Under the pieces are notes generated by a model. It was not told the DNA's origin, searched no databases, and saw nothing but the letters and a program-made list of their open reading frames with translations. From positions 124,001 through 188,000 of the forward strand of contig CAZDJZ010000002.1 of NCBI GenBank assembly GCA_964505785.1: a stretch of DNA of 64,000 nucleotides, written 5' to 3'. Within the stretch, counting starts at the first letter, position 1. Every line of letters begins with the position of its first letter. The position numbers were made by a program, and so were the translations under genes. Of the stretch, positions 1 to 8,274 are shown in pieces. Source of the stretch: CAYRTV01 sp964505785. Its GTDB lineage: Bacteria > Acidobacteriota > Aminicenantia > Aminicenantales > Aminicenantaceae.

Positions 1-558
1 TAACCCGATAATCGGATCGCCTCCGATTCCAATAGCCGTGGATTGGCCGAAACCGGCTTCAGATACCTGTTGAACCGCTTCATACGTTAAAGTCCCGGAT
101 CTGGAAATAATTCCGATCGATCCCTGGGTGTGGATATGGCCGGGCATAATTCCGATTTTGCATTTACCCGGGGATATGATTCCGGGGGTATTAGGACCTA
201 TGAGATGGGTCTTTTTTGTCTTGAGGAACTGCTTGACTTTAATCATATCAAAGGTGGGAATTCCTTCGGTTATACACACCACCAAGTCAACACCGGCATC
301 AGCGGATTCCATTATGGCGTCAGCAGCGAAAAAAGGCGGAACAAAAATCGCGGAGACATTTGCACCTTCTTGCTTTACGGCTTCTTCAACAGTGTTATAG
401 ACAGGAACATTCAAGTGATTTTGGCCTCCTTTTCCAGGAGTAACACCTGCAACGACTTTAGTTCCATACTCCTGCATTTTCTGGGTATGGAAAGTCCCTT
501 CAGAACCAGTTATCCCTTGAACAGCTACCCGGGTTTTTTCATCTATCAAAATGCTCAT
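1..558 (-). CDS. sucD: Succinyl-CoA ligase alpha subunit, N-terminal part (cut by window start)
   Basis: The minus strand is open from an ATG at 558 to the window edge, giving 186 residues that begin MSILIDEKTRVAVQGITGSE. This is the CoA-binding Rossmann part of the alpha subunit, which with SucC interconverts succinyl-CoA and succinate with nucleotide phosphorylation in the TCA cycle. Visible family motifs are GITGSEG near residue 16, the GVTPGKGG stretch, CITEGIP and LIGPNTPGII, and the segment RSGTLTYEA. The catalytic phosphohistidine lies beyond the edge and cannot be checked. The gene follows sucC with a 13-bp gap and an AAGGAGTC-type ribosome binding site, so the two are clearly one transcript. 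Confidence 0.95.
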   Translation of the reverse strand, partial: MSILIDEKTRVAVQGITGSEGTFHTQKMQEYGTKVVAGVTPGKGGQNHLNVPVYNTVEEAVKQEGANVSAIFVPPFFAADAIMESADAGVDLVVCITEGIPTFDMIKVKQFLKTKKTHLIGPNTPGIISPGKCKIGIMPGHIHTQGSIGIISRSGTLTYEAVQQVSEAGFGQSTAIGIGGDPIIGL

Positions 559-571
559 AGTTGACTCCTTA

Positions 572-1732
572 TCATGATTTAGCTAGGGGAACGACTTTTT
601 CAGCCGCCTCTTTCATACTGGATGCAGATTGAAAATCCAGTCCGGACTCTTTCAGGATTTTTTTTCCCTGCTCAACATTTGTCCCTTCCAAGCGAACCAC
701 CATGGGAATATTGAGATTGAGATCCCGAGCTGCGTTGACTATTCCGCCGGCGACTAAATCACAGCGGACAATGCCTCCGAAAATATTTATCAATGCGGCT
801 TTCACGTCTTCATCCGATACAAGGATGCGAAAAGCATTTTTTACGGCTTCTTCATTTACACCGCCGCCGACATCAAGAAAATTAGCCGGGCTGCCGCCAT
901 GATGCATTATAATATCCATGGTTGCCATAGCCAGTCCGGCGCCGTTGACCATGCATCCGACATTACCATCAAGCTTGATATAATTCAGGTCATATTTGGA
1001 GGCTTCCACTTCCAGGGGCTCTTCTTCAGTTAAATCCCGCATTTCTGCGATTTCAGGATGGCGCTTAAGAGCATTGTCATCAAAGTTCATTTTGGCGTCA
1101 AGAGCTAACACATCCCCTTGTTTGGTGATGAGAAGGGGGTTGATTTCAGCTAAAGAGGCATCACTGGATTGAAAAGCCTTATAAAGCGCCATGAAAAACT
1201 TGACACCCTGTTTGAGTGTGCTGCCGCTCAAGCCCAGTTTAAAGGCGAGTTTCCGGGCCTGAAAGCCGAGTAGTCCTGTTGCTGTATTTACATATTCCTT
1301 GAAAATAAGTTCCGGGGTTTCGGCTGCGACTTTTTCAATTTCAACTCCACCTTCGGAAGAGGCCATGATAACCGGCGATTCTGTGGCGCGGTCGATCACG
1401 ATTCCGAGATAGAGCTCCCTTTCGATGTCAAGGGCTTCTTCCACCAGCACCCGCCTCACTAATTTTCCTTCCGGACCGGTCTGATGAGTCACGAGGTTCA
1501 TTCCAATGATATCGGATGCTAAAGTTCGGGCCTCCTCCGGGTTTTTCGCAAGTTTGACTCCGCCGCCTTTACCCCGGCCGCCCGCATGGATTTGAGCCTT
1601 GACCACCACCTTCGGCCCGATTCTTTTTGCAATTTCAAGAACTTGTTCTGGTGTCTCAGCCACTTCTCCGCGGGGAATTCGAACACCGAATTTGCTGAGA
1701 ATTTGTTTGGCTTGGAATTCATGAATTTTCAT
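572..1732 (-). CDS. sucC: Succinyl-CoA ligase beta subunit
   Basis: A 386-residue protein of normal length for SucC, starting MKIHEFQAKQILSKFGV. It carries the ATP-grasp domain in roughly the first 240 residues (KAQIHAGGRGKGGGVK near residue 45, EINPL near 196) and the C-terminal ligase domain with LDVGGG and NIFGGIVRCD. It forms the nucleotide-binding half of succinyl-CoA synthetase. A good ribosome binding site (AAAGGGGAAATAAT) precedes the ATG. It lies directly upstream of sucD in transcription order. A short inverted-repeat element and a hairpin lie between it and the preceding fumarase gene, so it may be transcribed separately from fumarase and mdh. GDP or ADP preference cannot be read with confidence. 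Confidence 0.96.
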   Translation of the reverse strand: MKIHEFQAKQILSKFGVRIPRGEVAETPEQVLEIAKRIGPKVVVKAQIHAGGRGKGGGVKLAKNPEEARTLASDIIGMNLVTHQTGPEGKLVRRVLVEEALDIERELYLGIVIDRATESPVIMASSEGGVEIEKVAAETPELIFKEYVNTATGLLGFQARKLAFKLGLSGSTLKQGVKFFMALYKAFQSSDASLAEINPLLITKQGDVLALDAKMNFDDNALKRHPEIAEMRDLTEEEPLEVEASKYDLNYIKLDGNVGCMVNGAGLAMATMDIIMHHGGSPANFLDVGGGVNEEAVKNAFRILVSDEDVKAALINIFGGIVRCDLVAGGIVNAARDLNLNIPMVVRLEGTNVEQGKKILKESGLDFQSASSMKEAAEKVVPLAKS

Positions 1733-1776
1733 ATTATTTCCCCTTTGTTAAGATTATCTAACCTGATTCATTGCTT

Positions 1777-1853
1777 AGCCTGGACTATCCATGAAATAAT
1801 TGCGGTGTTTTTGCAACTCTGCGGGAATTACTGGATTGTGAATAATTCAGGCT
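1777..1853. repeat. Family A dispersed repeat, short copy with both ends
   Basis: A 77-bp element bounded by inverted ends: AGCCTGGACTATCCATGA on the left and GTGAATAATTCAGGCT on the right. Its left 40 bp are the reverse complement of the core seen at 11298-11464 and 30136-30390 (TTGCAAAAATACCGCAAT then GAATAGTTCAGGCT). It sits in the gap between sucC and the fumarase gene. No protein is encoded. A further half-end, TAACCTGATTCAT, lies at 1758-1770. Confidence 0.7.
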
Positions 1854-1904
1854 GAACAATCGTATTTGTGTACAAGTTACCTATTTCCGGCAATGAAAGT
1901 ATCA

Positions 1905-1938
1905 GGAACCGGGAAAACAATGGTGTTGTCCCGGTTCC
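1905..1938 (-). terminator. Strong hairpin downstream of fumarase beta gene
   Basis: A perfect 10-bp stem (GGAACCGGGA at 1905-1914 and TCCCGGTTCC at 1929-1938) with a 14-nt loop lies 20 bp beyond the fumarase stop codon. It lacks a long U tract on either strand, so it may be a weak terminator or an mRNA 3'-end stabiliser rather than a classic intrinsic terminator. Confidence 0.45.
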
Positions 1939-1958
1939 CGTTAAAAACAATAAGTCTT

Positions 1959-2510
1959 TTAACGCTGATATTCCTTTTTGCCTTCTTCGTAGAGATCACC
2001 GCCGTACATATCATTAATGACAATGCAGGGAAAATCTTTGACTTTAACTCTTCGGATGGCTTCAGGGCCGAGCTCAGGGTAAGCAATAACTTCAGCTTCT
2101 TCGATGCTCTGGGAAATCAATGCACCTGCACCTCCAACCGCTGCAACATAAACGGCCTTATACTTTTGAAGGGCTTCTTTTACTTCTGCACTGCGGGAAC
2201 CTTTTCCAATTGTACCTTTCAATCCAAGCTTATAAAGTGTTGGGGCAAAGGAGTCCATTCTGTAGCTGGTTGTAGGACCGGCCGAACCGATGCTTTTACC
2301 CGGCCGTGCGGGAGTAGGACCGACATAGTAAATAAACTGTCCTTGAACATCGAGGGGAAGTTCTTCTCCTTCTTCAACCAATTCTATGAGTTTTTTATGT
2401 GCGGAATCTCTCCCTGTATAGAGATATCCGGTGATATAGAGCTGATCACCGGCACGAAGCTTTTCAATGACTTCATCCTTTACCGGGGTTTGAATGTGAT
2501 GTTCCGCCAT
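1959..2510 (-). CDS. Class I fumarate hydratase, beta subunit (C-terminal-type domain)
   Basis: A 183-residue protein matching the beta subunit of two-subunit, FeS-dependent class I fumarases (related to tartrate dehydratase TtdB), which hydrate fumarate to malate. Visible features are the start MAEHHIQTPV, the segment YYVGPTPARPGKSIGSAGPT near residue 65, a GKGSRS stretch and AAVGGAGALIS. The gene begins 1 bp after the mdh stop codon, so the pair is translationally linked and catalyses consecutive TCA steps. The cluster-binding alpha subunit is not beside it: the next gene upstream of mdh is icd. The enzyme therefore needs an alpha subunit encoded elsewhere. Confidence 0.9.
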   Translation of the reverse strand: MAEHHIQTPVKDEVIEKLRAGDQLYITGYLYTGRDSAHKKLIELVEEGEELPLDVQGQFIYYVGPTPARPGKSIGSAGPTTSYRMDSFAPTLYKLGLKGTIGKGSRSAEVKEALQKYKAVYVAAVGGAGALISQSIEEAEVIAYPELGPEAIRRVKVKDFPCIVINDMYGGDLYEEGKKEYQR

Positions 2511-2511
2511 T

Positions 2512-3441
2512 TTAGAGTTTCAAAATATCGATCACATTCCGGACGGCAGCTTCAGATTTCTTCATTGCTTCTTTTTCTTCATCGTTTAAATCGATTTCCA
2601 CAATTTCTTCTACGCCATTGGCGCCTAACTTAACCGGAACTCCGAAATAGAGGTCATTGATTCCGTATTCACCTTCCAAGTATGCAGCGCAAGGGAGGAT
2701 TTTGTTTTTATTCAGGGCAATGGATTCAACCATTTCCGTGACAGCGAGAGCCGGAGCATAATACGCGCTTCCGGTTTTCAGATACTTAACAATTTCTCCG
2801 CCGCCTTTGGCTGTTCTCTGGATAATTTCCTGAAGGCGCTCTTCCGGTATGAATTTTGTGATCGGAATTCCGGAAACAGTGGTGTAGCGGGCAATGGGAA
2901 CCATCGTGTCGCCATGCCCTCCCAGGACCAGAGCTTGGATGCTTTCAACGGAAATACCGGTTTCCATAGATAGAAAAGCGCGGTAACGGGTGGTGTCAAG
3001 AATACCGGCCATACCAACTACGCGCTGTTTGGGGAAGCCGCTGACTTTATAGGAAGTATAGGCCATAGCATCCAGGGGATTGGAAACAATAATCAAAATC
3101 GCATTAGGAGAATTTTTCACGACTTCTTCGGTTACGGGTTTGACGATATTAAAGTTGGCGTCAACCAATTCATCCCGGCTCATTCCAGGTTTGCGGGGTT
3201 TGCCCGCGGTGATAACCACGATATCGGAATCCGCCGTATCTTCATAGGAATTGGTTCCAAATATTTTGCTGTCATATTGACCGACAGGGCCGCCCTCACG
3301 CAAGTCAAGACCTTTGCCGATCGGCATGTCTTCTATGACATCCAGCAGCACAACATTTTCCGCCAATTCTTTTTCGGCGATTTTAAAAGCCGTAACTTCA
3401 CCCACATGTCCGGCACCTATCACACTAATCTTTTGTTTCAT
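2512..3441 (-). CDS. mdh: Malate dehydrogenase (lactate dehydrogenase-like type)
   Basis: A 309-residue NAD-dependent dehydrogenase of normal family length. The Rossmann motif GAGHVGE (residues 8-14) is followed by an acidic LLDVIED at the end of the second strand, which indicates NAD. AGKPRKPGMSRDEL (around residue 78) has the arginine pattern of malate rather than lactate dehydrogenases, and LGGHGD (around 173) holds the catalytic histidine. It oxidises malate to oxaloacetate. The start is supported by AGGAGGACTAA just before the ATG. It is followed 1 bp later by the fumarase beta gene and preceded by icd at 72 bp. Confidence 0.96.
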   Translation of the reverse strand: MKQKISVIGAGHVGEVTAFKIAEKELAENVVLLDVIEDMPIGKGLDLREGGPVGQYDSKIFGTNSYEDTADSDIVVITAGKPRKPGMSRDELVDANFNIVKPVTEEVVKNSPNAILIIVSNPLDAMAYTSYKVSGFPKQRVVGMAGILDTTRYRAFLSMETGISVESIQALVLGGHGDTMVPIARYTTVSGIPITKFIPEERLQEIIQRTAKGGGEIVKYLKTGSAYYAPALAVTEMVESIALNKNKILPCAAYLEGEYGINDLYFGVPVKLGANGVEEIVEIDLNDEEKEAMKKSEAAVRNVIDILKL

Positions 3442-3513
3442 TTAGTCCTCCTGTCCAAAATAATAAATTGATATATATCCACTCTGCCTATTTGCAGAAT
3501 GCTTAATTTAAGC

Positions 3514-4719
3514 CTATTCCTGGTTGACATATCCTTCCCACTTGCCTTTCAAGTTGGGATCCTGCATGGTTTCCATCAAATATTCTGCATATTCGGCTCC
3601 AGTGCATCCGGTATCTCTTCCGGTCAGAACGCATTTCTTTTCATAGGTACCACAAATATCAAGAGCCATGGACAGATTTTTACTTCTTTCAGGATAACCG
3701 ATATGGTCAATCAGCATCGCAGCCGCGCGGATCATGCTGCACGGATCGGCAAATTTTGCTCGTCCTTCCTTGACCATTCGCGGAGCTGACCCATGAATGG
3801 CTTCAAACATGGCATACTGTTTGCCGATATTGGCGCTTCCGGCGGTTCCAACGCCGCCTTGGAATTCTGCGGCTTCATCCGTCAATATATCGCCGTAAAG
3901 ATTGGGGAGCGCCATTACTTTGAACTGGGTCCTTCGTTTGGGATCAACCAATTTTGCGGTCATGATATCGATGTACCAGTCATCACATTCGATTTCAGGA
4001 TATTCTTTTGCGATCCTGTAGCCGACGTCCAGGAATTTTCCATCAGATGTTTTCACAACATTGGCTTTGGTAACAAGGGTCACTTTTTTGATGTTATTTT
4101 TTTTGGCGTGCTCAAAAGCCAACCGGATAATGCGTTCTGCACCTTGTTCGGTGATGACTTTGAAGTCCATAGCCAGGTCGTCCGTGACATTGATTCCCTG
4201 GCTGCCCAGAACATAAGCGCCCTCAGTATTTTCACGGAAAAACATCCAGTCAATACCTTCTTTCGGAACCCTAACCGGACGCACATTGGCGAAAAGATCA
4301 AGATAACGCCGCATGGATACATTGCAGCTTTCGATATTGGGCCATTCATCACCCTTCCTGGGTGTTGTGGTCGGGCCCTTGAGTGTGACATGACACTTTT
4401 TGATTTCATCCAAAACGTCGTCAGGAATTGATTTCATATGACGGGCGCGGTTTTCGATGGTCAGTCCTTCAATATTCCGGATTTCCACTTTTCCTGTTTC
4501 TAATTCTTCCTTAAGCAGGAATTCTAAAATTTTCCTGGATTCCTCTGCTATGAAAGGCCCGATACCGTCTCCACCAAGAATCCCGATAATAATGGGCTTG
4601 ACTGTTTTGTAGTCAATCCATTCTTGCGGCTCTTTCATTTTTTCAACACGTTGAAGTTGTTCCTCTAAAATTTTTCCTAAATGTTCTTTGGCTTTTTCGA
4701 TTGCGGCTTGATCAACCAT
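3514..4719 (-). CDS. icd: Isocitrate dehydrogenase (NAD(P)-dependent)
   Basis: The product is about 401 residues and belongs to the isocitrate/isopropylmalate dehydrogenase family. I start it at the ATG giving MVDQAAIEKAKEH because GGGAGGA lies 6 bp upstream of it. An ATG five codons earlier would put that ribosome binding site inside the gene. Motifs are the substrate segment ESCNVSMRRYLDLFANVRP (near residue 125), NLYGDILTDEAAEFQGG with the metal-binding aspartates, and EAIHGSAPRM. The residues after HGSAP (RM, where E. coli Icd has KY) may indicate NAD preference, but this is only suggestive. A small inverted repeat sits immediately upstream of the ribosome binding site. Confidence 0.93.
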   Translation of the reverse strand: MVDQAAIEKAKEHLGKILEEQLQRVEKMKEPQEWIDYKTVKPIIIGILGGDGIGPFIAEESRKILEFLLKEELETGKVEIRNIEGLTIENRARHMKSIPDDVLDEIKKCHVTLKGPTTTPRKGDEWPNIESCNVSMRRYLDLFANVRPVRVPKEGIDWMFFRENTEGAYVLGSQGINVTDDLAMDFKVITEQGAERIIRLAFEHAKKNNIKKVTLVTKANVVKTSDGKFLDVGYRIAKEYPEIECDDWYIDIMTAKLVDPKRRTQFKVMALPNLYGDILTDEAAEFQGGVGTAGSANIGKQYAMFEAIHGSAPRMVKEGRAKFADPCSMIRAAAMLIDHIGYPERSKNLSMALDICGTYEKKCVLTGRDTGCTGAEYAEYLMETMQDPNLKGKWEGYVNQE

Positions 4720-4740
4720 ATTTATTCCTCCCATGATTAT

Positions 4741-4795
4741 TTAACTTGAATTATTCGGGATGAACATTACAGTAAAATAGAATAATTCAAATTAA
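4741..4795. repeat. Inverted repeat upstream of icd, family A-like ends
   Basis: TTAACTTGAATTATTC at 4741-4756 pairs at 15 of 16 positions with GAATAATTCAAATTAA at 4780-4795. The arms resemble the ends of family A elements (TTAACCTGAATTATTC), but the interior of 23 bp has no core. It begins about 20 bp upstream of the icd start codon, so it would fold in the icd leader RNA if transcription starts above it. It could be a minimal repeat copy or a regulatory palindrome. Confidence 0.55.
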
Positions 4796-4856
4796 GTCAA
4801 AATCTTATAATTTTTTCCAAACAAAATCAACAATACGGGAAATTCCTGAGTTAATC

Positions 4857-4963
4857 AACCTGAACTATTCATAAAAAAATTGCGATATTTTTACAATTTC
4901 TTTTTTAGTCGCGTTTAAGATGATTTTTATTGAAAGATCAAATGGAAAGTTTTTCATTTTCAC
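4857..4963. repeat. Family A dispersed repeat, core copy in reverse orientation
   Basis: The stretch from AACCTGAACTATTC onward is the reverse complement of the family A core. It retains the A-rich block, the TTGCAAAAATACCGCAAT-like segment, TTTCAATAAAAATCATCTTAA and GTGAAAAACTTTC found at 30290-30390. It lies in the 593-bp gap between the divergent icd and acnB genes. A separate family A end (TAACCTGAATTATTC) is at 5188-5202 in the same gap, and a family B fragment is at 5022-5056. The rest of the gap is AT-rich with one candidate promoter. Confidence 0.65.
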
Positions 4964-5021
4964 ATTTATTTTTTGATTGCAATTTTTAACCTTTTCACTT
5001 TTTACTCCGGCAATGCAGTCT

Positions 5022-5056
5022 AAGATCCTTACGCCGCTTCGCTCCTCTGGATAACA
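5022..5056. repeat. Family B dispersed repeat fragment
   Basis: Read on the minus strand this is a CCAGAGGAGCGAAGCGG-like core followed by CGTAAGGATCTT, matching the copy at 8159-8245. It is non-coding and lies in the icd-acnB gap. Confidence 0.5.
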
Positions 5057-5143
5057 CGGATTATCTGTTTTTGAAGCAATAGGTCAGGCTAAGTAAGAAA
5101 GCTTTGAAAGCGAAAGCGGCTTGAATGACTTCATTTGTTTGAT

Positions 5144-5171
5144 TTGGCATGTTATTTGTTATATATATAAT
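5144..5171 (+). promoter_or_regulatory. Candidate sigma-70 promoter for acnB
   Basis: TTGGCA at 5144-5149, a 16-bp spacer and a perfect TATAAT at 5166-5171. The leader to the acnB start would be about 135 nt and would contain a family A end at 5188-5202. The surrounding AT-rich sequence makes chance matches possible. Confidence 0.45.
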
Positions 5172-5312
5172 TCTGGTCTTGATTTTCTAACCTGAATTAT
5201 TCTCAGGCCGGGATTGCCGCAAATGCGGTGAAAACCAGTCTGCCATAAGGGTGAAAAACTGCGATGCCCATTGCCATGTGGAAACGATTTTTTCAATATG
5301 GGAGAATGAAAA

Positions 5313-7862
5313 ATGATGGAATCATATTTTAAACATGCTGAACAACGAAAAAAAACAGGAATTCCGCCGCTTCCGTTAAATCCGGAACAGACTGCGGAAG
5401 TGTGCCGGGTTTTAGAAAATCCGTCTTCCCAGGAAAAAAGCATATACACCGAACTTTTAACGAAGCGGGTTGCGCCGGGAGTTGATCCGGCGGCAAAAGT
5501 GAAGGCCGGCTGGCTGAAAAGGGTTGCACTGATGGAAATCCAAAGCCCGGCTTTGACACCGCAGGAGGCGGTTTTTTACCTCGGGACAATGTTGGGAGGA
5601 TATAATGTCGACCCATTGATCGATCTCCTTGAGCATCCGGAATTGGCCCATAATGCACAGGCCGCCTTGAAGCACATTGTTTTGGTTTACGGAGCTTATG
5701 ATAAAATCGTCGAATCAGCGCAAAGCAATCAGCATGCACGGGAAATTTTAAATTCATGGGCGGAAGGAGAATGGTTTCTAACTAAGCCAGTTCTTCCCGA
5801 TGTTTTAACGGTTAAAGCGTTTAAAGTGGATGGAGAAATCAATACGGATGACCTGTCTCCGGCTAAGCATGCCTGGAGCCGTCCGGATATCCCTCTGCAT
5901 GCATTGTCCATGGGAGAAACCCGTTTTCCGGATGGGATTGAGACTATACGTAATTTTCGGGAAGAGGGATTTAAAGTGGCTTTTGTCGGAGATGTGGTTG
6001 GGACCGGGTCATCCCGAAAATCCGCCACGAATTCGCTCATGTGGCATATTGGAGAGGATATTCCCTACATTCCTAATAAACGCAAGGGAGGAATTGTTTT
6101 GGGCGGTTTAATTGCGCCCATCTTTTTCAATACCGTTGAGGATTCGGGAGGATTGCCGCTTATATGCGATGTGTCCAAAATTCATAACGGTCAGGTCATA
6201 ACGATTGACACCGTTTCAGGAGAAATCAGGGGAGAAGATAACCAGGTTCTTTCTCAATTTTCTTTAACACCCCGGACACTTAAAGATGAATTCCGCGCAG
6301 GGGGGCGTCTGTTTTTGATCATCGGCCGTTCCCTTACGGAAAAATCCAGAGAGCAGCTGGATAAACCCGAGGCGGATTTTTTTACCCGCCATGAAAATCC
6401 GGAGCCGGTGAAAGATCAGCCTTTTTCTCTGGCTCAGAAAATTGTCGGGAAAGCTTGCGGAAAGCGGGGAGTCATGCCGGGTTCAGCTGTACTCCCTAAA
6501 ATGTCGACCGTAGGTTCTCAAGATACAACTGGGCCTATGACAGCGGATGAACTCAAAGAGCTTGCCTGCCTGGAATTCCAAACGGAAATGTTTATGCAGT
6601 CATTCTGTCACACCGCCGCTTACCCAAAGCCTGCAGATGTCAATATGCACAGGGACTTGGCTCAGTTTATCGTCGAAAGAAAAGGATTGGAATTACGGCC
6701 GGGCGATGGGATCATCCATTCCTGGATTAACCGTCTTTTGGTCCCGGATACCATGGGAACCGGCGGTGATTCCCATACCCGCTTTCCCCTGGGATTGAGT
6801 TTTCCCGCCGGTTCAGGCCTGGTTGCTTTTGCGGGCGCATTGGGTTTTATGCCGTTGGATATGCCGGAGTCAGTTCTGGTAAAATTCAAAGGAAAATTGA
6901 ATCCCGGAATTACTTTGCGGGATGTTGTTAACGCTATTCCTTATTTTGCGATTCAGGAAGGTTATCTTACTGTTGCGAAAGAAGGGAAAAAAAATATTTT
7001 CAACGGCCGGATTCTCGAAATGGAAGGACTTCCTGATATCACAGTGGAACAGGCATTCGAATTAACCGATGCTACGGCAGAACGGTCGGCTGCGGGCGGA
7101 ACGATAGAATTAAGTGAAGAAAGCGTCATTGAATACATTAAGAGCAATATGGCATTGATGCAGGCACTGATTGAAAATGGGTATAAAGACGAGAACGCCT
7201 TAAAAAACAGAATCGATTCTTGTCAGAAATGGCTTGACAATCCTGAACTTCTGCGAAGGGATGAAAAAGTAGAATATACCGCTATGCTTGAAATCGATTT
7301 GTCTGAGATCAAAGAACCGATTTTGGCCTGCCCGAATGACCCGGATGATGTCAAGCTGCTTTCGGACGTGGCGGGAAATTCCATTGATGAAGTTTTTATC
7401 GGCTCCTGCATGACGAATATCGGTCATTTTCGAGCCGCCGGAAAAGTATTTGAGAATCAAGATTATTTAAAGACCAGGGTATGGTTGACACCACCGACAA
7501 AAATGGACCGGGCCCAGCTCAAGAGAGAAGGGTATTATTCCATCTATTCGGGTGTCGGGGCCCGGACGGAGATCCCCGGCTGTTCATTGTGTATGGGAAA
7601 TCAAGCCAGGGTGCGGCCGCAAACAACCGTTTTGTCGACATCCACCCGGAATTTTGATAACCGGATAGGGGATGGTGCTCAAGTTTATTTGGGTTCGGCG
7701 GAGCTGGCGGCAATTACAGCTATTTTTGGAAAACTGCCCGATCCGGAGACTTATTTTTCGGTTTATGAGAAAAAAATCAGTCCGAATATGGATTCCATCT
7801 ACCGGTATCTTTTCTTTCATAAGCTTAAAAATTTCGGACTGGAGTACGAGAAACAACCGTAA
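5313..7862 (+). CDS. acnB: Aconitate hydratase B
   Basis: A full-length (849-residue) AcnB-type aconitase, which isomerises citrate to isocitrate using a 4Fe-4S cluster. The N-terminal HEAT-like domain (residues ~1-160) and the early swivel-like domain (GEINTDDLSPAKHAWSRPD near 175) give the AcnB domain order, which differs from AcnA. Cluster ligands are visible as GSCMTNIGHF and PGCSLCMGNQ in the last quarter, with GTGGDSHTRFPLG between. The start has two adjacent ATGs, with GGGAGA 9 bp upstream. It is divergent from icd, with which it catalyses consecutive TCA steps, so the shared 593-bp gap could carry control of both. Confidence 0.97.
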   Translation: MMESYFKHAEQRKKTGIPPLPLNPEQTAEVCRVLENPSSQEKSIYTELLTKRVAPGVDPAAKVKAGWLKRVALMEIQSPALTPQEAVFYLGTMLGGYNVDPLIDLLEHPELAHNAQAALKHIVLVYGAYDKIVESAQSNQHAREILNSWAEGEWFLTKPVLPDVLTVKAFKVDGEINTDDLSPAKHAWSRPDIPLHALSMGETRFPDGIETIRNFREEGFKVAFVGDVVGTGSSRKSATNSLMWHIGEDIPYIPNKRKGGIVLGGLIAPIFFNTVEDSGGLPLICDVSKIHNGQVITIDTVSGEIRGEDNQVLSQFSLTPRTLKDEFRAGGRLFLIIGRSLTEKSREQLDKPEADFFTRHENPEPVKDQPFSLAQKIVGKACGKRGVMPGSAVLPKMSTVGSQDTTGPMTADELKELACLEFQTEMFMQSFCHTAAYPKPADVNMHRDLAQFIVERKGLELRPGDGIIHSWINRLLVPDTMGTGGDSHTRFPLGLSFPAGSGLVAFAGALGFMPLDMPESVLVKFKGKLNPGITLRDVVNAIPYFAIQEGYLTVAKEGKKNIFNGRILEMEGLPDITVEQAFELTDATAERSAAGGTIELSEESVIEYIKSNMALMQALIENGYKDENALKNRIDSCQKWLDNPELLRRDEKVEYTAMLEIDLSEIKEPILACPNDPDDVKLLSDVAGNSIDEVFIGSCMTNIGHFRAAGKVFENQDYLKTRVWLTPPTKMDRAQLKREGYYSIYSGVGARTEIPGCSLCMGNQARVRPQTTVLSTSTRNFDNRIGDGAQVYLGSAELAAITAIFGKLPDPETYFSVYEKKISPNMDSIYRYLFFHKLKNFGLEYEKQP

Positions 7863-7890
7863 ATTCCCTTTTGGTCTTTTACGAAAAACC

Positions 7891-7951
7891 GTGCTTATCG
7901 CTAATGAAAAAAAGATTGCAAAAAAAACGCAATTATTTTATGAATTCATCA
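7891..7951. repeat. Family A dispersed repeat, degenerate core
   Basis: GTGCTTATCGCTAATGAAAA followed by AAAGATTGCAAAAAAAACGC and TTTATGAATTCATC aligns with the right half of family A copies (TTAACGGCTGATAAAAAAG and so on). The terminal CAGGCT end is lost. It lies 28 bp after the acnB stop codon. Confidence 0.5.
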
Positions 7952-7989
7952 TGTGTATAATAAACCCAGAACAATGAAAATGAACCAGC

Positions 7990-8045
7990 ATGTCATCCTG
8001 ACGCCTGCAGAGCAGGCCGTAAGAAGGACCTGGTGCCGCTTCGCG
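7990..8045. repeat. Family B dispersed repeat copy
   Basis: TGTCATCCTGACGCCTGCAG then AGCAGGCCGTAAGAAGGACC and GGTGCCGCTTCGC. The opening and the AGCAGGCCGT block recur at 29580-29620. The segment GTAAAGAGTAAAGAGTCAGG after it is a short direct repeat. No gene is supported here, although one frame stays open through both repeats. Confidence 0.5.
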
Positions 8046-8158
8046 GTAAAGAGTAAAGAGTCAGGAGTAAAGAGATTTTTATTTAAACTCAAAGTATTTG
8101 AGCGCAGTGAAGAAGATTGCTGTCTTACACAAACGATTCACGATTTGCTATTCACATC

Positions 8159-8245
8159 CCTTCTGAGAAACGAAGCAAGACAAGATCCTTATGCCGCTGC
8201 GTTCCTCAGGATGACAGCGGAGCGGTCATTTTCGAACTAATAGGC
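8159..8245. repeat. Family B dispersed repeat, longest copy
   Basis: On the minus strand: TGACCGCTCCGCTGTCATCC, then TGAGGAACGCAGCGGCATAA and GGATCTTGTCTTGCTTCG. The plus-strand tail TGACAGCGGAGCGGTCATTT followed by TCGAACTAATAGGCC recurs almost unchanged (inverted) at 29541-29580. It ends about 15 bp before the ribosome binding site of the acyl-CoA mutase gene. Confidence 0.65.
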
Positions 8246-8274
8246 CACTACAAGGCAAAAGGAGATGATCAATC

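Noticed and set aside
128..564. Two plus-strand open frames at the start of the window
   Set aside because: They are antisense to sucD, whose minus-strand translation is unmistakable.
7953..8240. A 95-residue plus-strand frame between acnB and the acyl-CoA mutase
   Set aside because: It is built almost entirely from two family B repeat copies, has no ribosome binding site and no protein-like composition.
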